Shown: positions 1 to 8,694, counted from the stretch's first letter. The stretch: DNA of 64,000 nt from Sphingomonas arvum (GCF_026013565.1 NZ_JAPDOB010000002.1:434001-498000); one strand, 5' to 3'. Notes: generated by a model not told the origin, from the sequence alone. Made by a program: numbers and translations.

Positions 1-828
1 GCCGGACCAGGTGCGCTGGGCGATCGGCTGGTAATTTTGGAAGGCTTGGGTGCCGTTCCGATAGAATTCGGTCTCGTTGATGAAGTTGGCCGTACCGGCG
101 ACGAAGCGCGGATCGCTGCTGGCAGGCGCGCCGCCGGCGAAATCATCGATCACTTCATGATCGTCAATCATCGCAAAGCTGGAGGTGGAGGCGCGCAGGT
201 CGGCGAGGAAGTTCTCGCCGCCGCGCTCCGTCAGCGTCTCAATGTAGCGCACGTGAAACTGTTCGAGGGTCCGCGCTTCGTCGAACGGAAGGGCGCGAGA
301 CGACCGGTCGGCGTAGATGGTGTCACCGAGCTGGACGAAGAAGGCGAGGTTGGCGTCGTCGGCGTTGCTGATCGCCGCATAGGGCGTGTTGGCCCCGCGC
401 CAGTCACCGCTGACGCCGAAGGTCAGACCGTGGTAGCCATCTGAATAAGCGGTCGTGAACGTGCCGGTGAGCGTGTCGCCGTCGCCGTCTACCGCGCGAT
501 AATAATATCGAACTCCGTCTCGTAGGTGGCCGATCAGCGCATGCGCGGGCTCGCCGGCGTCCACCGCTACGACTGCACGGCGGATGACCGCGTGGAAGTC
601 GGGGTCGAGGGACACTTCAAAGCGCAAGGTGCCGGGTGTCAGCGAGCGCGCCCACAGGACGGCACTGTCGTCGGTGACGTCGCCCGAAGCGACGCCGTTA
701 GGCGCCAGGTCGGATGCATTCTGCTCATGACGCCAGATATCGCTGAGCGCGTGAATGGCTTGGTGGAGCCCATTAACAGTGCGATCAAGGAAGTCGGACA
801 GACCTGCCAAGGCGTGCGGTTTGCTCAT
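1..828 (-). CDS. PhoD-like alkaline phosphatase/phosphodiesterase, 3' end outside window
   Basis: The minus strand is open from the ATG at 828 to the window edge, giving 276 residues without a stop. An AGGAG ribosome site lies 8 bases before the ATG. The N-terminal part (ASGDVTDDSAVLWAR, about residues 54-68) matches the Ig-like PhoD N domain. The metallophosphatase core follows with VQLGDTIYAD and IDDHEVIDDF, which supply metal-binding Asp and His residues. The family hydrolyses phosphate mono- or diesters outside the cytoplasm. Here no signal peptide or twin-arginine motif is visible at the N terminus, which is unusual. The C-terminal part cannot be judged. Confidence 0.85.
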   Translation of the reverse strand, partial: MSKPHALAGLSDFLDRTVNGLHQAIHALSDIWRHEQNASDLAPNGVASGDVTDDSAVLWARSLTPGTLRFEVSLDPDFHAVIRRAVVAVDAGEPAHALIGHLRDGVRYYYRAVDGDGDTLTGTFTTAYSDGYHGLTFGVSGDWRGANTPYAAISNADDANLAFFVQLGDTIYADRSSRALPFDEARTLEQFHVRYIETLTERGGENFLADLRASTSSFAMIDDHEVIDDFAGGAPASSDPRFVAGTANFINETEFYRNGTQAFQNYQPIAQRTWSG

Positions 829-840
829 AACGGCTCGCTC

Positions 841-1272
841 CTATGATGCTGAAGCTCGTCGTGCCCTGGTCGCGCCTAGCGCTCGACGGGCATCACGAAT
901 GTACGGCGTTAGGTTCATCGCCTTCATGATCAGCGTGCTGACTAGCCGACCCGCTGGCGTCATGGACCGGATGACCTGGCGCTCCGCCAGGAGCACGTCG
1001 CACTCCCGCCTGATCACCAGCCACTCACGGGAGAGCGGCCCGATGAAACCGAATAGCTTCGGATCAAGGATCGGCTCGAGGGGTATCCGGCTCTGACAAG
1101 CAAGCCATCTGTTCAGCGCGGGCCGGAGCTTCCTGGCCCCTCGAATCACAACCGACTCGCTTGACTCCTTGCCGGCGGATTTTGACACCGAGGTACGCGC
1201 ACTGCTCGCCACAAGACGGACTCCCCAGCTGCTGCTCGAAAGAGAAGCCGATCTAGGGTGGATGCACACCAC
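841..1272 (-). pseudogene. Probable N-terminal fragment of an aspartyl/asparaginyl beta-hydroxylase
   Basis: A 143-codon frame lies between the LuxR-type gene and the phosphatase gene on the same strand. Residues about 45-105 (KLRPALNRWLACQSRIP, then DPKLFGFIGPLSREW and a WLVIRRECD-like helix) resemble the region that precedes the catalytic domain in sphingomonad aspartyl/asparaginyl beta-hydroxylases. After MTPAGRL the resemblance stops. The expected iron-binding His-x-Asp and distal His of the 2-oxoglutarate oxygenase domain are absent, and the tail is low-complexity. I read it as a truncated gene. The assignment rests on remembered family pattern, and a short unrelated protein is the alternative. 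Confidence 0.4.
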
Positions 1273-1287
1273 CCGTTTGGGTGATCT

Positions 1288-2367
1288 TCAGATCATCCCG
1301 TCGCAGGTTAGCTGACGGACAAGGGCGGCCTGTCGATGAACCCCTACTTTGTCGAAGATGGACTTCAGATGCGACTTGGCGGTGTTGAGCGTGATGCAGA
1401 GTTCATCCGCCGCCTGCTTAAGATCGTGCTCGCATAGCTGCCGCGCCAAGTGAGCTTCGCTTGGCGTCAAGCCATAAAGCTGGTGCAGTCGTTCCTGGGT
1501 TGGTGTGGGCATCACTGCCCGGTCCAACACTGTGAGTACGACGGCAACGCCACCACGACTGCTTGCAAGCGGGGCGAGGGATGCAGCGTACGCTGCTCGC
1601 CCGGACGGGCGTGCAATGGCAAGAGACCTCGGTGCTGAGGAACTCCCGTCGGTGCCGACTTGGCCCAGCTTACCCTGGAAGGCTTCCCTGCTTCTCCGGT
1701 CAGCAAGAACAAGACGGCCGCATCGCTCATCGAGGCCGTCGCACTCGGCGAGAAGATGGCGAGCTGCGGCATTGAGCAGCAAAATCCTAGCTGTCTTCGA
1801 GAGCACAATCGTCGCCCGCCCGGCTTGTTGGAAGCTTCCGAGAGCATGTTCGTTGCGGGTTCTTTCGGCACCGAACTGTCGCCTGAGCGCGTAAGCTCGG
1901 GCAAGGTGCGGCAAGAGGCGGTCGAGCGTTGCGGCATCTCGACCGTCGAAGTCACCGGACCCTTTCGGCCTAGTCAACGCGATTGTACTCACTTGCCTGG
2001 CCGACCGGTCGAGAACTGCACCCAGCGTGTACCGGTGCCCGTGCGGACGAAGGGCTTCTTCATAAACGCGGCTTCGAACCAGCGCGCGATCGCCGCACAT
2101 CTGCGCGGTGAGCATAGCCCGCTTGTCGGGCACGCTGAGCATCGGACGGAGAAGCGGATTGGCTTCGAAGGTGGCCAGGGGACCGCTGATTAGCACGGCA
2201 CAAGCCGGATCTATGCCATGGCTCTCCATGGAACAAGCACCGCCCGTTTCGAAGGTACCAAGGTAAATCGCGGCACCCGTGAAACGAGCGGCAATGATGT
2301 CCAGCGCTGTTTGCCAAGCGCGTTCGCTGGTGATCCCGGTGTAGAGAAGGGGAAGCAACTCTTCCAT
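1288..2367 (-). CDS. LuxR-type helix-turn-helix transcriptional regulator
   Basis: This is a 359-residue regulator. The C-terminal 60 residues, from LTPSEAHLARQLCEHD (residue 300 on), form a LuxR/GerE DNA-binding domain with the recognition region TLNTAKSHLKSIFDKVGV. The N-terminal 290 residues have no receiver aspartate pattern. They look like a two-lobed PAS/GAF-like sensory region (VLSKTARILLLNAAARHLL around residue 190 is PAS-like). The ligand and targets are not identifiable. It lies 15 bases before the hydroxylase fragment and points towards the phosphatase gene, which suggests a former or present cluster on this strand. Confidence 0.85.
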   Translation of the reverse strand: MEELLPLLYTGITSERAWQTALDIIAARFTGAAIYLGTFETGGACSMESHGIDPACAVLISGPLATFEANPLLRPMLSVPDKRAMLTAQMCGDRALVRSRVYEEALRPHGHRYTLGAVLDRSARQVSTIALTRPKGSGDFDGRDAATLDRLLPHLARAYALRRQFGAERTRNEHALGSFQQAGRATIVLSKTARILLLNAAARHLLAECDGLDERCGRLVLADRRSREAFQGKLGQVGTDGSSSAPRSLAIARPSGRAAYAASLAPLASSRGGVAVVLTVLDRAVMPTPTQERLHQLYGLTPSEAHLARQLCEHDLKQAADELCITLNTAKSHLKSIFDKVGVHRQAALVRQLTCDGMI

Positions 2368-2763
2368 GGCAGTCCCAATCGCGAGGACTCAGGAGAAGAG
2401 CTAAGCTCTACTCGGCGAGCGATGCAATTTATTTCGCATTCCAGAGCTTTGTGTCGCGGGCGCGCGCCTGCTCCCGGCAAGTCTAGCTATCCGGGGAGTG
2501 CCTCGCACGATTGCCGATGCGCGAACGTTCGGGAATGAAGCAGGCGAATGTCCGCTTCAAATTCACTCCCGACATAAGCTCCTTGGCCGCTTGGCGCCCA
2601 TCCCGGTCGTTTCGAGCACCCGCACCGCCATCCGTCAACGGACGCTCGTTCAGCTAAGTAGTTATGTCCGCTTCCGACCCGATGCGGATATTTTTCAGTG
2701 GTCGGCTTGTTCCCCGGCGTCGCTATCTCGCGTGCGCTGAATCAAATTCAGAAAGACGCCAGA
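2368..2763. other. Non-coding gap upstream of the LuxR-type gene
   Basis: About 400 bases with only short overlapping frames of poor codon use. It contains an imperfect inverted repeat (listed separately) and a second ATGTCCGC-like half near 2546. No tRNA, terminator with a T-run or confident promoter was seen. Confidence 0.4.
2664..2691. repeat. Imperfect inverted repeat ATGTCCGC/GCGGATAT
   Basis: Arms ATGTCCGC (2664-2671) and GCGGATAT (2684-2691) pair over 8 positions with one G-T wobble around a 12-base loop. A related half, AATGTCCGCTTC, lies at about 2545. Intergenic elements with TGTCCGC arms recur in many proteobacterial genomes. Whether this belongs to one cannot be decided from a single window. 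Confidence 0.3.
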
Positions 2764-3021
2764 TCAGACTGCCGCGCCAGCCAACATGGAACCCGCGCTC
2801 TTCGATTCTTTGGTTAGGAATTGAAGGTCCTCGGCGGAGCAGGACCAGCTTCCCTCGACCCTTTGCGCTACGAGAACGTCCTCAGCGAACAATTTGCACA
2901 TCTTTGCGGGGCAATCCGCAGTCAGCAGCTTGATCGCCAGTTCTCGGACCTCGATGCCATCCACGGCCTCCGTGTTCACCAGCGTGTCACAGTCGAAGAT
3001 CTCCAGGCGGAAGTAGGTCAT
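2764..3021 (-). CDS. Small hypothetical protein
   Basis: An 85-residue protein starts MTYFRLEIFDCDTLV. A good GGAGG ribosome site sits 6 bases before the ATG. It has no signal peptide, membrane segment or recognised motif. The opening strand pattern followed by VRELAIKLLTADCP resembles small alphaproteobacterial proteins of the DUF6894 type, but the match is too weak to assign. It stands alone between gaps. It is probably real because of its ribosome site, but its function is unknown. Confidence 0.45.
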   Translation of the reverse strand: MTYFRLEIFDCDTLVNTEAVDGIEVRELAIKLLTADCPAKMCKLFAEDVLVAQRVEGSWSCSAEDLQFLTKESKSAGSMLAGAAV

Positions 3022-3231
3022 GCTGCCCTCCGACTCGCGTTATAGGCTTGTTTACCGCTGGCGTGAACAGGGTGAGTAAACGAGCCCTGCAGCACCTGCG
3101 ATCGGCGGTAGAGCGTAGTTCGGCTTGGGATTCCCGCCGCAGAGCGCCACGCCCATTTGCCGGAACCGCCTAAACAATCGGGCTTCCTTGGCGCGAATGC
3201 CTGTGCGCTTCATATTCAGCGAAAGGTGTGG

Positions 3232-5160
3232 TCACTTCATCGATTCAATCCGTTGCCAAAGCGCCGGGTCCTTGCGGTACGTGCCTTGTGCGATTCGCAT
3301 GTCGCACGGAACGGCGCCCGGATATTCCGCCAGCAAGCGCAGGCTGTCGCGATTACTGGCCTTCTGCTCGAAATAGCTCTGGAAGCCCGGCGCCTTGAGC
3401 GCCGCTTGGAACTTCGCGATCATGTCTTGGTGGCGCGGCGTCTCGAACATTTGGACCACCGCCGGATGGGCCTCCGCGCCGAGGTAATAAGAGGCATTGT
3501 CGGTCATGATCAGGCGTAGCGACATGTAGGAGATCAACGCATCGGCCGAGGTCTTGCCGGGTTCGAGCGGGGTCTCGAAGCCCGCGATCGGCTGGTCCGC
3601 ATAGCGTTGCATGAAGTCGAGGCTCCATTTGCTCTCGTCGCCGATGAGCGACCGCCGCGGCGAATCCCACGAATGGATGCTGTACGGGAAACAGCGATTG
3701 GCTCGGTAGGTTCGCTCCCAGGCTTGCTTCTCATGCTGCTCGGCCGCGACCGGCGACCGGTAGGACGTGCCGACCTGCTTGGCATAACGGCTTGCCAGGG
3801 CGTCGATCTCGTCTTGGCTGCACCCTTTGGCCGGGTCCGAAACACCCAGCAGCCCGCCGTACGCCGAAACCTGGCAGCGGACCGCCACCCGGACGCCCTC
3901 GGTCATGGTCAGCAAACTGGCGGGGTCGGCCGATCGGCCTGTCGCGACGAACAGCCCGCCCCACAGCGCCAGCGCCCCGCCGGCCGAGGCCCACACGATC
4001 ATCGCACCGCGCCGGCGCAGGCCGAACATGTTGCGTTCCGGGTCACGGGTCAGGCGAAACAGGCCCCATAGCCCCGGACGCTCAGCCGCCTCGACCTCGG
4101 CCATCAGGTCTTCGCCGAGCGCCCGTCCAAACCCTGCGCTCTGCCGCTGCTCGGGCGAGCGGGTATCGCGCCGCAGCGGGGCATAGGCCATGGCCGGTCC
4201 CGTGGTCTGCACCAGCGCGGCGATCCGCTGGGCGATGCTGGGGTGGGTCGCGGCCGGCCCCTCGACCGTGCCGGCGATGAGCATCGCATCGTGGCTCTCG
4301 GCAAGTCCGGAGATGCGATCGCGGCCGTGCACCTTGCGCAGCGCGGACGCGAGCGCCGCCGGGTTGTGCGTCAGCCGCACGGCCTCCGCATCCGCGATGA
4401 ATTCGCGCGAGCTGCTGATGGCCGCGCGCGACACATATCCGATCCGGTGCGCCAGGTTCCCTAGGAACCACAGGGCCAGCATCAGTGGCAGCACCGCCGG
4501 CAACAGCATGAAGCCGATGACCGTTCGGCCATTCTCCAGCTTGTCATCGTCGATCAACTGCCCGCGCAGCGCCACCAGGTTGCCGAGGAAGGCGTTGGCG
4601 GCGGCCATCAGGCGCGTGTCGCGATTGCGGATGTGCATCAGCTCATGCGCCAGCACGCCTTCCAGTTCCTCGTCGTCCAGCCCGTCGAGCAGTCCGCGAG
4701 TCACCACCACCACCATGTGGCTGTCGCGCACGCCAACCGCGAAGGCGTTCATGGCGTCGCTCTCGATCACGCCGACGAACGGCGGCTTCAATCCCGCCGC
4801 CAGGATAAGCGGTTCGAGCAAACGCACCAGCCGAGGCTCGTCGCAGCCGTCGATGTAGCGAAAGCCGGTGTCGCGGTGCACGGCGCTGACATGCCACCAG
4901 TACCGCACCAGGAAGATCACTGCGCCAATGGCGGTCAGCGGCAGGAGGTAACGGCGGCTGTACCCACCGGCCCCGATCACCGGCGCATGACCCGGATCGA
5001 ACAGCAGCAGCGGCAAGGTGAGCACGGCCCCCGCCATCAGGTGAAAGGCGACGAGGAATCCGGCGAACAGGACCAGCGATCGAAGATGATTGGACCTGAC
5101 GTGGCCGTATAGTCCGATCGGCGCCGCCATGGCTCGTGCCGGACTGCGCATAAGGTTCAT
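3232..5160 (-). CDS. M48-family membrane zinc metalloprotease (HtpX-like)
   Basis: The product is 642 residues. Two membrane segments (about 27-54 and 72-90) precede the zinc-protease domain. The catalytic HELMH motif is at residues 172-176, followed by an ANAFLGN helix and more hydrophobic segments near 215-240. The third zinc ligand is likely the glutamate in SREFIADAEA. A C-terminal extension of about 300 residues has no recognised catalytic motif; it contains another membrane segment near 385. M48 proteases degrade misfolded membrane proteins. The gene begins 26 bases after the lemA stop on the same strand, and LemA/M48 pairs are a common arrangement. Confidence 0.88.
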   Translation of the reverse strand: MNLMRSPARAMAAPIGLYGHVRSNHLRSLVLFAGFLVAFHLMAGAVLTLPLLLFDPGHAPVIGAGGYSRRYLLPLTAIGAVIFLVRYWWHVSAVHRDTGFRYIDGCDEPRLVRLLEPLILAAGLKPPFVGVIESDAMNAFAVGVRDSHMVVVVTRGLLDGLDDEELEGVLAHELMHIRNRDTRLMAAANAFLGNLVALRGQLIDDDKLENGRTVIGFMLLPAVLPLMLALWFLGNLAHRIGYVSRAAISSSREFIADAEAVRLTHNPAALASALRKVHGRDRISGLAESHDAMLIAGTVEGPAATHPSIAQRIAALVQTTGPAMAYAPLRRDTRSPEQRQSAGFGRALGEDLMAEVEAAERPGLWGLFRLTRDPERNMFGLRRRGAMIVWASAGGALALWGGLFVATGRSADPASLLTMTEGVRVAVRCQVSAYGGLLGVSDPAKGCSQDEIDALASRYAKQVGTSYRSPVAAEQHEKQAWERTYRANRCFPYSIHSWDSPRRSLIGDESKWSLDFMQRYADQPIAGFETPLEPGKTSADALISYMSLRLIMTDNASYYLGAEAHPAVVQMFETPRHQDMIAKFQAALKAPGFQSYFEQKASNRDSLRLLAEYPGAVPCDMRIAQGTYRKDPALWQRIESMK

Positions 5161-5186
5161 CGAGCTTGCCCCCGCCGCTTGCCGGA

Positions 5187-5762
5187 TCAGAACTGGATCG
5201 CGACCGGCTCGTCCATGATCAGCCGTTCAACCCCCAGTTCGTACGGGCGGCGGGTGCTCAACCGGCGATAGCTGGCGATGCGGCTGCCCGGGAATTGCCG
5301 AATGGCCGTGTTATATTCCTCAACCGCCAGATTGTAGAACCGCCGAGCGGCGCTGACGCGGTTCTCCACGTCAGTGAGCTGGTTGCTCAGGTCGCGGAAG
5401 TGACCGGACGCCTTCAGGTCGGGATAGCTTTCGGCGATGCTGAGCATGGCGTTGATCGACTGACCAAGCTGCTGCTCGGCCTCCAGCTTCATCTGCGGAG
5501 ACGCGGCTCCCAGCGCCGCGGCGCGGGCCTGCGCGACATTCTCGATCGCGGCCGTCTCATGCTTGGCGAAGCCGCGGACCGTTTCCACCAGCCCGGGGAT
5601 CAGGCTGTGGCGGTGCTTCAGCTGCACATCGATGTCGGCGAACGCAGTGTCACAGCGCGCATCGAGCGCCATGATCCGGTTGTAACCGGAATAGAGGATC
5701 AACAGCGGGACGACCACGATGGCGACAACGACTACCAGAAGCACAGTCAGCAAGCCCGTCAT
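5187..5762 (-). CDS. lemA: LemA family membrane protein
   Basis: A 191-residue protein is read from the ATG at 5762, which has a GGGGGAAAG ribosome site just upstream. An in-frame ATG at 5813 would add 17 residues without such a site. A single N-terminal membrane segment (TGLLTVLLVVVVAIVV) is followed by YNRIMALDARCDTAFADIDV, the conserved LemA opening, and then long helices. The exact role of LemA proteins is unsettled. They are membrane-anchored helical domains often encoded beside M48 proteases, as here, so an envelope quality-control partnership is inferred. Confidence 0.88.
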   Translation of the reverse strand: MTGLLTVLLVVVVAIVVVPLLILYSGYNRIMALDARCDTAFADIDVQLKHRHSLIPGLVETVRGFAKHETAAIENVAQARAAALGAASPQMKLEAEQQLGQSINAMLSIAESYPDLKASGHFRDLSNQLTDVENRVSAARRFYNLAVEEYNTAIRQFPGSRIASYRRLSTRRPYELGVERLIMDEPVAIQF

Positions 5763-5889
5763 GTCGCTTTCCCCCGTTTCAGCAGCGCCCTTCTGCCGAC
5801 AACTCATTGCCAATTGACAAACAAGCGCAATTTAACGGCTTATTAGCGGCTCGGGAACAGAAAGTCCGCAGAACCAAAGGGGGCGCGAG

Positions 5890-6561
5890 ATGGCCGAGTC
5901 TGTTTTTCTTCGGGTGCGCAGGATCATGTCCGGGCGGATCGAAGACGCGGTTGATCAGATGGAACGCAGCGGCGGGGACGGCGTCATGCGCGAAGCCATT
6001 CGTGAAGTGGACCGGGCGATCGATGACGTGCGCAGCCAGCAGCAGGGTGCGATGGCGCGTCGACTGCAGGCCGCCAAGCAGCAGAAGATGGTCGAGGCGA
6101 AGATCGCGGAACTCGGCGAAAAGGCGCGCTTCGCGGTGAACGAAGGACGCGACGATCTCGCGGAGGCCGCCCTGGTCCGGCAAGTCGATTTCGAGGCGGA
6201 GATCGGCAAGCTCGTCAAAGTCCAGGAATCGACCGGCGAGGAAGAAGCCAAGCTCGAGGACAGCCTCGCTTCCTTGAGATCACGCAAGAGCCAGATGGAA
6301 GACGCGCTCCGCGCCTTTGGCGAAGCGCAGGCTGAAGCGGCCATGGGCGGGGACAAGGGCTTCCACGTTCAGCGCCAGGTCGAAGCGAAAGTCGAACGGG
6401 CCGAGGCAGCGTTCGACCGCGCCATGGGTGGTGCCGGCGGCGTCAACTTCACCCGCGCCGACGCGGACACTATCAACAAGGTCAGCGAGCTCGACAGCCT
6501 GCAGAAGAACGCGTCCGTTCAGCAGCGTCTGGCCGCCCTCAAGGCCAACAAGGTCGCGTGA
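5890..6561 (+). CDS. pspA: PspA/IM30 family membrane-stress protein
   Basis: A 223-residue protein is almost entirely coiled coil. It opens FLRVRRIMSGRIEDAVDQME, then REAIREVDRAIDDVR, the typical PspA/IM30 amphipathic and coiled-coil N terminus. The family assembles on the inner membrane and protects it during envelope stress. It is divergent from lemA/M48 with about 127 bases between, so that gap should hold both promoters. The stop overlaps the GTG start of the next gene (GTGA), so the two are translationally coupled. No PspF activator gene is seen nearby. Confidence 0.85.
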   Translation: MAESVFLRVRRIMSGRIEDAVDQMERSGGDGVMREAIREVDRAIDDVRSQQQGAMARRLQAAKQQKMVEAKIAELGEKARFAVNEGRDDLAEAALVRQVDFEAEIGKLVKVQESTGEEEAKLEDSLASLRSRKSQMEDALRAFGEAQAEAAMGGDKGFHVQRQVEAKVERAEAAFDRAMGGAGGVNFTRADADTINKVSELDSLQKNASVQQRLAALKANKVA

Positions 6562-7157
6562 GCCTGATCCGCAAGCCGGACGCGGCGGAGCGGGCCAGCC
6601 CGCTGCGCCGTGCCGCGGAAGCGGGTCTCACCGCCGGGCGCGACCTGCATAGATCCGGACGCACCGCCAGTCAGGCCGCCGGCCGCGGCCTCGGCCGCGT
6701 CGGCGCACTGTGGCTGCTGGTGATGTTCACCTTCGGCGCGCTGACCGCCGGCAGCTGGGGCGCAACCCTGCTCGGCCTCGCCATCATGGCGCCCTGCTGG
6801 GTCTTCGCCTTGCGCAAGTGGAACAAGCCGCCAAAGCCTGGCGAAAGCGCCCGGTCTTCCGGCATTTCAAAGGAAGACGTCCACTCCACGGTGCATGATC
6901 TCGTCGACCTGTACGCACCATGGTGGTTCATCATGCCCAGTCGCCGCAAGTGGGTCGTTCCCCCCGTCGACGACGAGCCGGCCGCCCAATTCGACGCTGA
7001 CGCCGCGTTCGCCCGGTACCTTGCTGGGAAGGATTCCGCCGACCCGGCCGCGCCGCCTGGGTCGCCACACCCGCGAGGTGGCGCTGGACGAACCTTCGGT
7101 CGCCGCTCCGCTCAACTACTATCCGACCGTGAACAGCAGATTACAGGGCATCATTGA
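6558..7157 (+). CDS. Membrane protein coupled to pspA; 3' end probably frameshifted
   Basis: A 199-residue frame starts at a GTG overlapping the pspA stop. It has a basic N-terminal region and a hydrophobic stretch (about residues 48-78) that fits two close membrane segments, then a soluble tail ending in FDADAAFARYLAGKD. From about 7050 the codon pattern worsens in this frame: third positions lose G/C. The +1 frame becomes strongly G/C at third positions and stays open to 7188, encoding RLGRHTREVALDEPSV and LNYYPTVNSRLQG. The true product may therefore end at 7188 after a one-base frame change. No family was recognised. Confidence 0.65.
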   Translation: MSLIRKPDAAERASPLRRAAEAGLTAGRDLHRSGRTASQAAGRGLGRVGALWLLVMFTFGALTAGSWGATLLGLAIMAPCWVFALRKWNKPPKPGESARSSGISKEDVHSTVHDLVDLYAPWWFIMPSRRKWVVPPVDDEPAAQFDADAAFARYLAGKDSADPAAPPGSPHPRGGAGRTFGRRSAQLLSDREQQITGHH

Positions 7158-7246
7158 CGTCACGGCCGTCAGCTGGCCGCCTTCATGATGGCCTGGGCTC
7201 CCTCTTGAATTCCGCCCGACAGGTCGCCGCTCTGGAACTTCCGCAG

Positions 7247-7461
7247 CACGTGCTCATCAAGAATGCGCTGCGATACGGCGAGATCACCTTGTACGATGCA
7301 AGCCTATGCACGCCAAAGCGGCTTACAGCGGGTCAGACGTTCGTCGACGAGGGCGGCGATCACGTGCACCTGTACGGAATGAAGCAAGTGCACCTCCTCA
7401 ACTGGGAGCGGTACAGTTGGTGCAGCCAAGTGTGCCTCTGAGAACTTCGGCTGATGGCCTG
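7247..7461 (+). pseudogene. Remnant of a cupin-domain gene with a single-base frameshift
   Basis: One frame encodes ITLYDASLCTPKRLTAGQTF followed by VDEGGDHVHL up to about 7371. The next frame continues VRNEASAPPQLGAVQLV and QPSVPLRTSADG. Joined, they read GGDHVHLVRNE, a hallmark of small cupin proteins (second metal-binding half of the barrel). Exactly one base is missing between CACCT and GTACGG. The first half of the cupin, with its His-x-His-Pro pattern, is not visible upstream in any frame. The gene is therefore both truncated and frameshifted. Confidence 0.6.
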
Positions 7462-7629
7462 CTCCGGGGCGTCCTGCTGAAGCAGCTTCGAAAGAAGATA
7501 ATCGAACGTATCGAGCGCAACATCCCTGACCGTGCCAAATTTTGGCCGGCCGCGCATCGATAATGCGCACACAAGAAGCGCTCATTGCGGCAGAAGGCGC
7601 GAACGATACTTCAACGCTGCGAGGCCTCG

Positions 7630-8694
7630 ATGAGAAAGAGAATGATCTCCCTGCTCGTGCTCACCAGCGCGACGGCTCCGCTCAACGCGCAATCTGCGTG
7701 GCACGCGCCAACCGCGCAGCCAGCAACCGAAGCTTTGCTGACGCCGGCTCAACGCACGGAGGTCATCAATGCGCTTGCCGAGCGGCTTGAGACGACTTTC
7801 TATTCGCCGGATATCGCCCGCGCCTATGCTGCCGCCTTGCGCACTAAGCTGCAGGCCAAGGGGTATGATGCAATCACATCGCGGGACACGCTGGCACGGA
7901 CGGTCACGGCCGATCTCCAGGCCATCAACAAGGATGGCCACCTCGGACTCCGCGCTGGCGCACCAGGCACTGCACCCAACGGGCAAAGGCGGGACCAGAT
8001 CAACGCTATCGCTCGTTCTGATTGGCTTGCTGACGGGGTGGCCTACCTTGAGTTCCGGATCTTCAATGGAGAGGAAGCAGGGCTCGCTCAACTCAAGCAA
8101 TTCATCGCAGATCATTCGACCGCCAAGACGCTGATCATCGATGTTCGCCGCCATTATGGCGGTGGCACGGATGAAATGGATGTGCTGTTCCCGGCCTTGT
8201 ACGCGGAGCCCACAACTTTGCTGCAGGGCGACATGCGCGCCGAAGTAGCCGAACGAACGCCAGGTGCGCTCGATTCCACGCCGGACTTCTTGCGCGTTGC
8301 GGGACCGGCGGGGGTCGTACGGCATGAGCACCGGGTCGTTCCGCCAGCCGGAGGCGGAGCAATGAGCAAAGCGAAAGTTTACCTGCTCATATCACGCGAC
8401 ACAGTCTCAGCAGGCGAACATATGGCGATGGCCCTGAAGCGCACCGGACGAGCAACCTTGATCGGCCAGACCACGCGCGGCGCCGGCAATTTCGGTCAGC
8501 CCTTCAAATTGCCGCACGGCTTCTCCGCCTTCGTTCCGTTTGGCCGGACTTTTGACCCCGTTACGGGCGAAGGGTGGGAGGGCACCGGTGTCCGGCCGAA
8601 CGTAGAGGTACCGGCAGAAAGGGCACTTGATGAGGCGCTGAAATTGGCGGGCGTGACGTATGACAGCAAGTCGCCCCAAGTGACGCTTCGGTGA
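7630..8694 (+). CDS. Exported S41-family serine peptidase (IRBP-like)
   Basis: A 354-residue protein is read from the ATG at 7630 (GAGG ribosome site 6 bases upstream). An ATG at 7585 would add 15 residues that spoil the signal peptide. Residues 1-20 (MRKRMISLLVLTS then ATAPLNA) form a signal peptide. The N-terminal helical domain (LTPAQRTEVINALAERL) and INKDGHLGL are typical of the interphotoreceptor-retinoid-binding-like S41 group. The catalytic serine lies in TVSAGEHMA (about residue 260) after a strand KVYLLISR. No PDZ domain is seen. It probably acts in the periplasm; the substrate is unknown. Confidence 0.85.
   Translation: MRKRMISLLVLTSATAPLNAQSAWHAPTAQPATEALLTPAQRTEVINALAERLETTFYSPDIARAYAAALRTKLQAKGYDAITSRDTLARTVTADLQAINKDGHLGLRAGAPGTAPNGQRRDQINAIARSDWLADGVAYLEFRIFNGEEAGLAQLKQFIADHSTAKTLIIDVRRHYGGGTDEMDVLFPALYAEPTTLLQGDMRAEVAERTPGALDSTPDFLRVAGPAGVVRHEHRVVPPAGGGAMSKAKVYLLISRDTVSAGEHMAMALKRTGRATLIGQTTRGAGNFGQPFKLPHGFSAFVPFGRTFDPVTGEGWEGTGVRPNVEVPAERALDEALKLAGVTYDSKSPQVTLR

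Noticed and set aside
7360-7572. A 70-codon minus-strand frame with plausible helices
   Set aside because: It lies antisense to the cupin remnant, whose signature is clearer, and has no ribosome site or recognised family.
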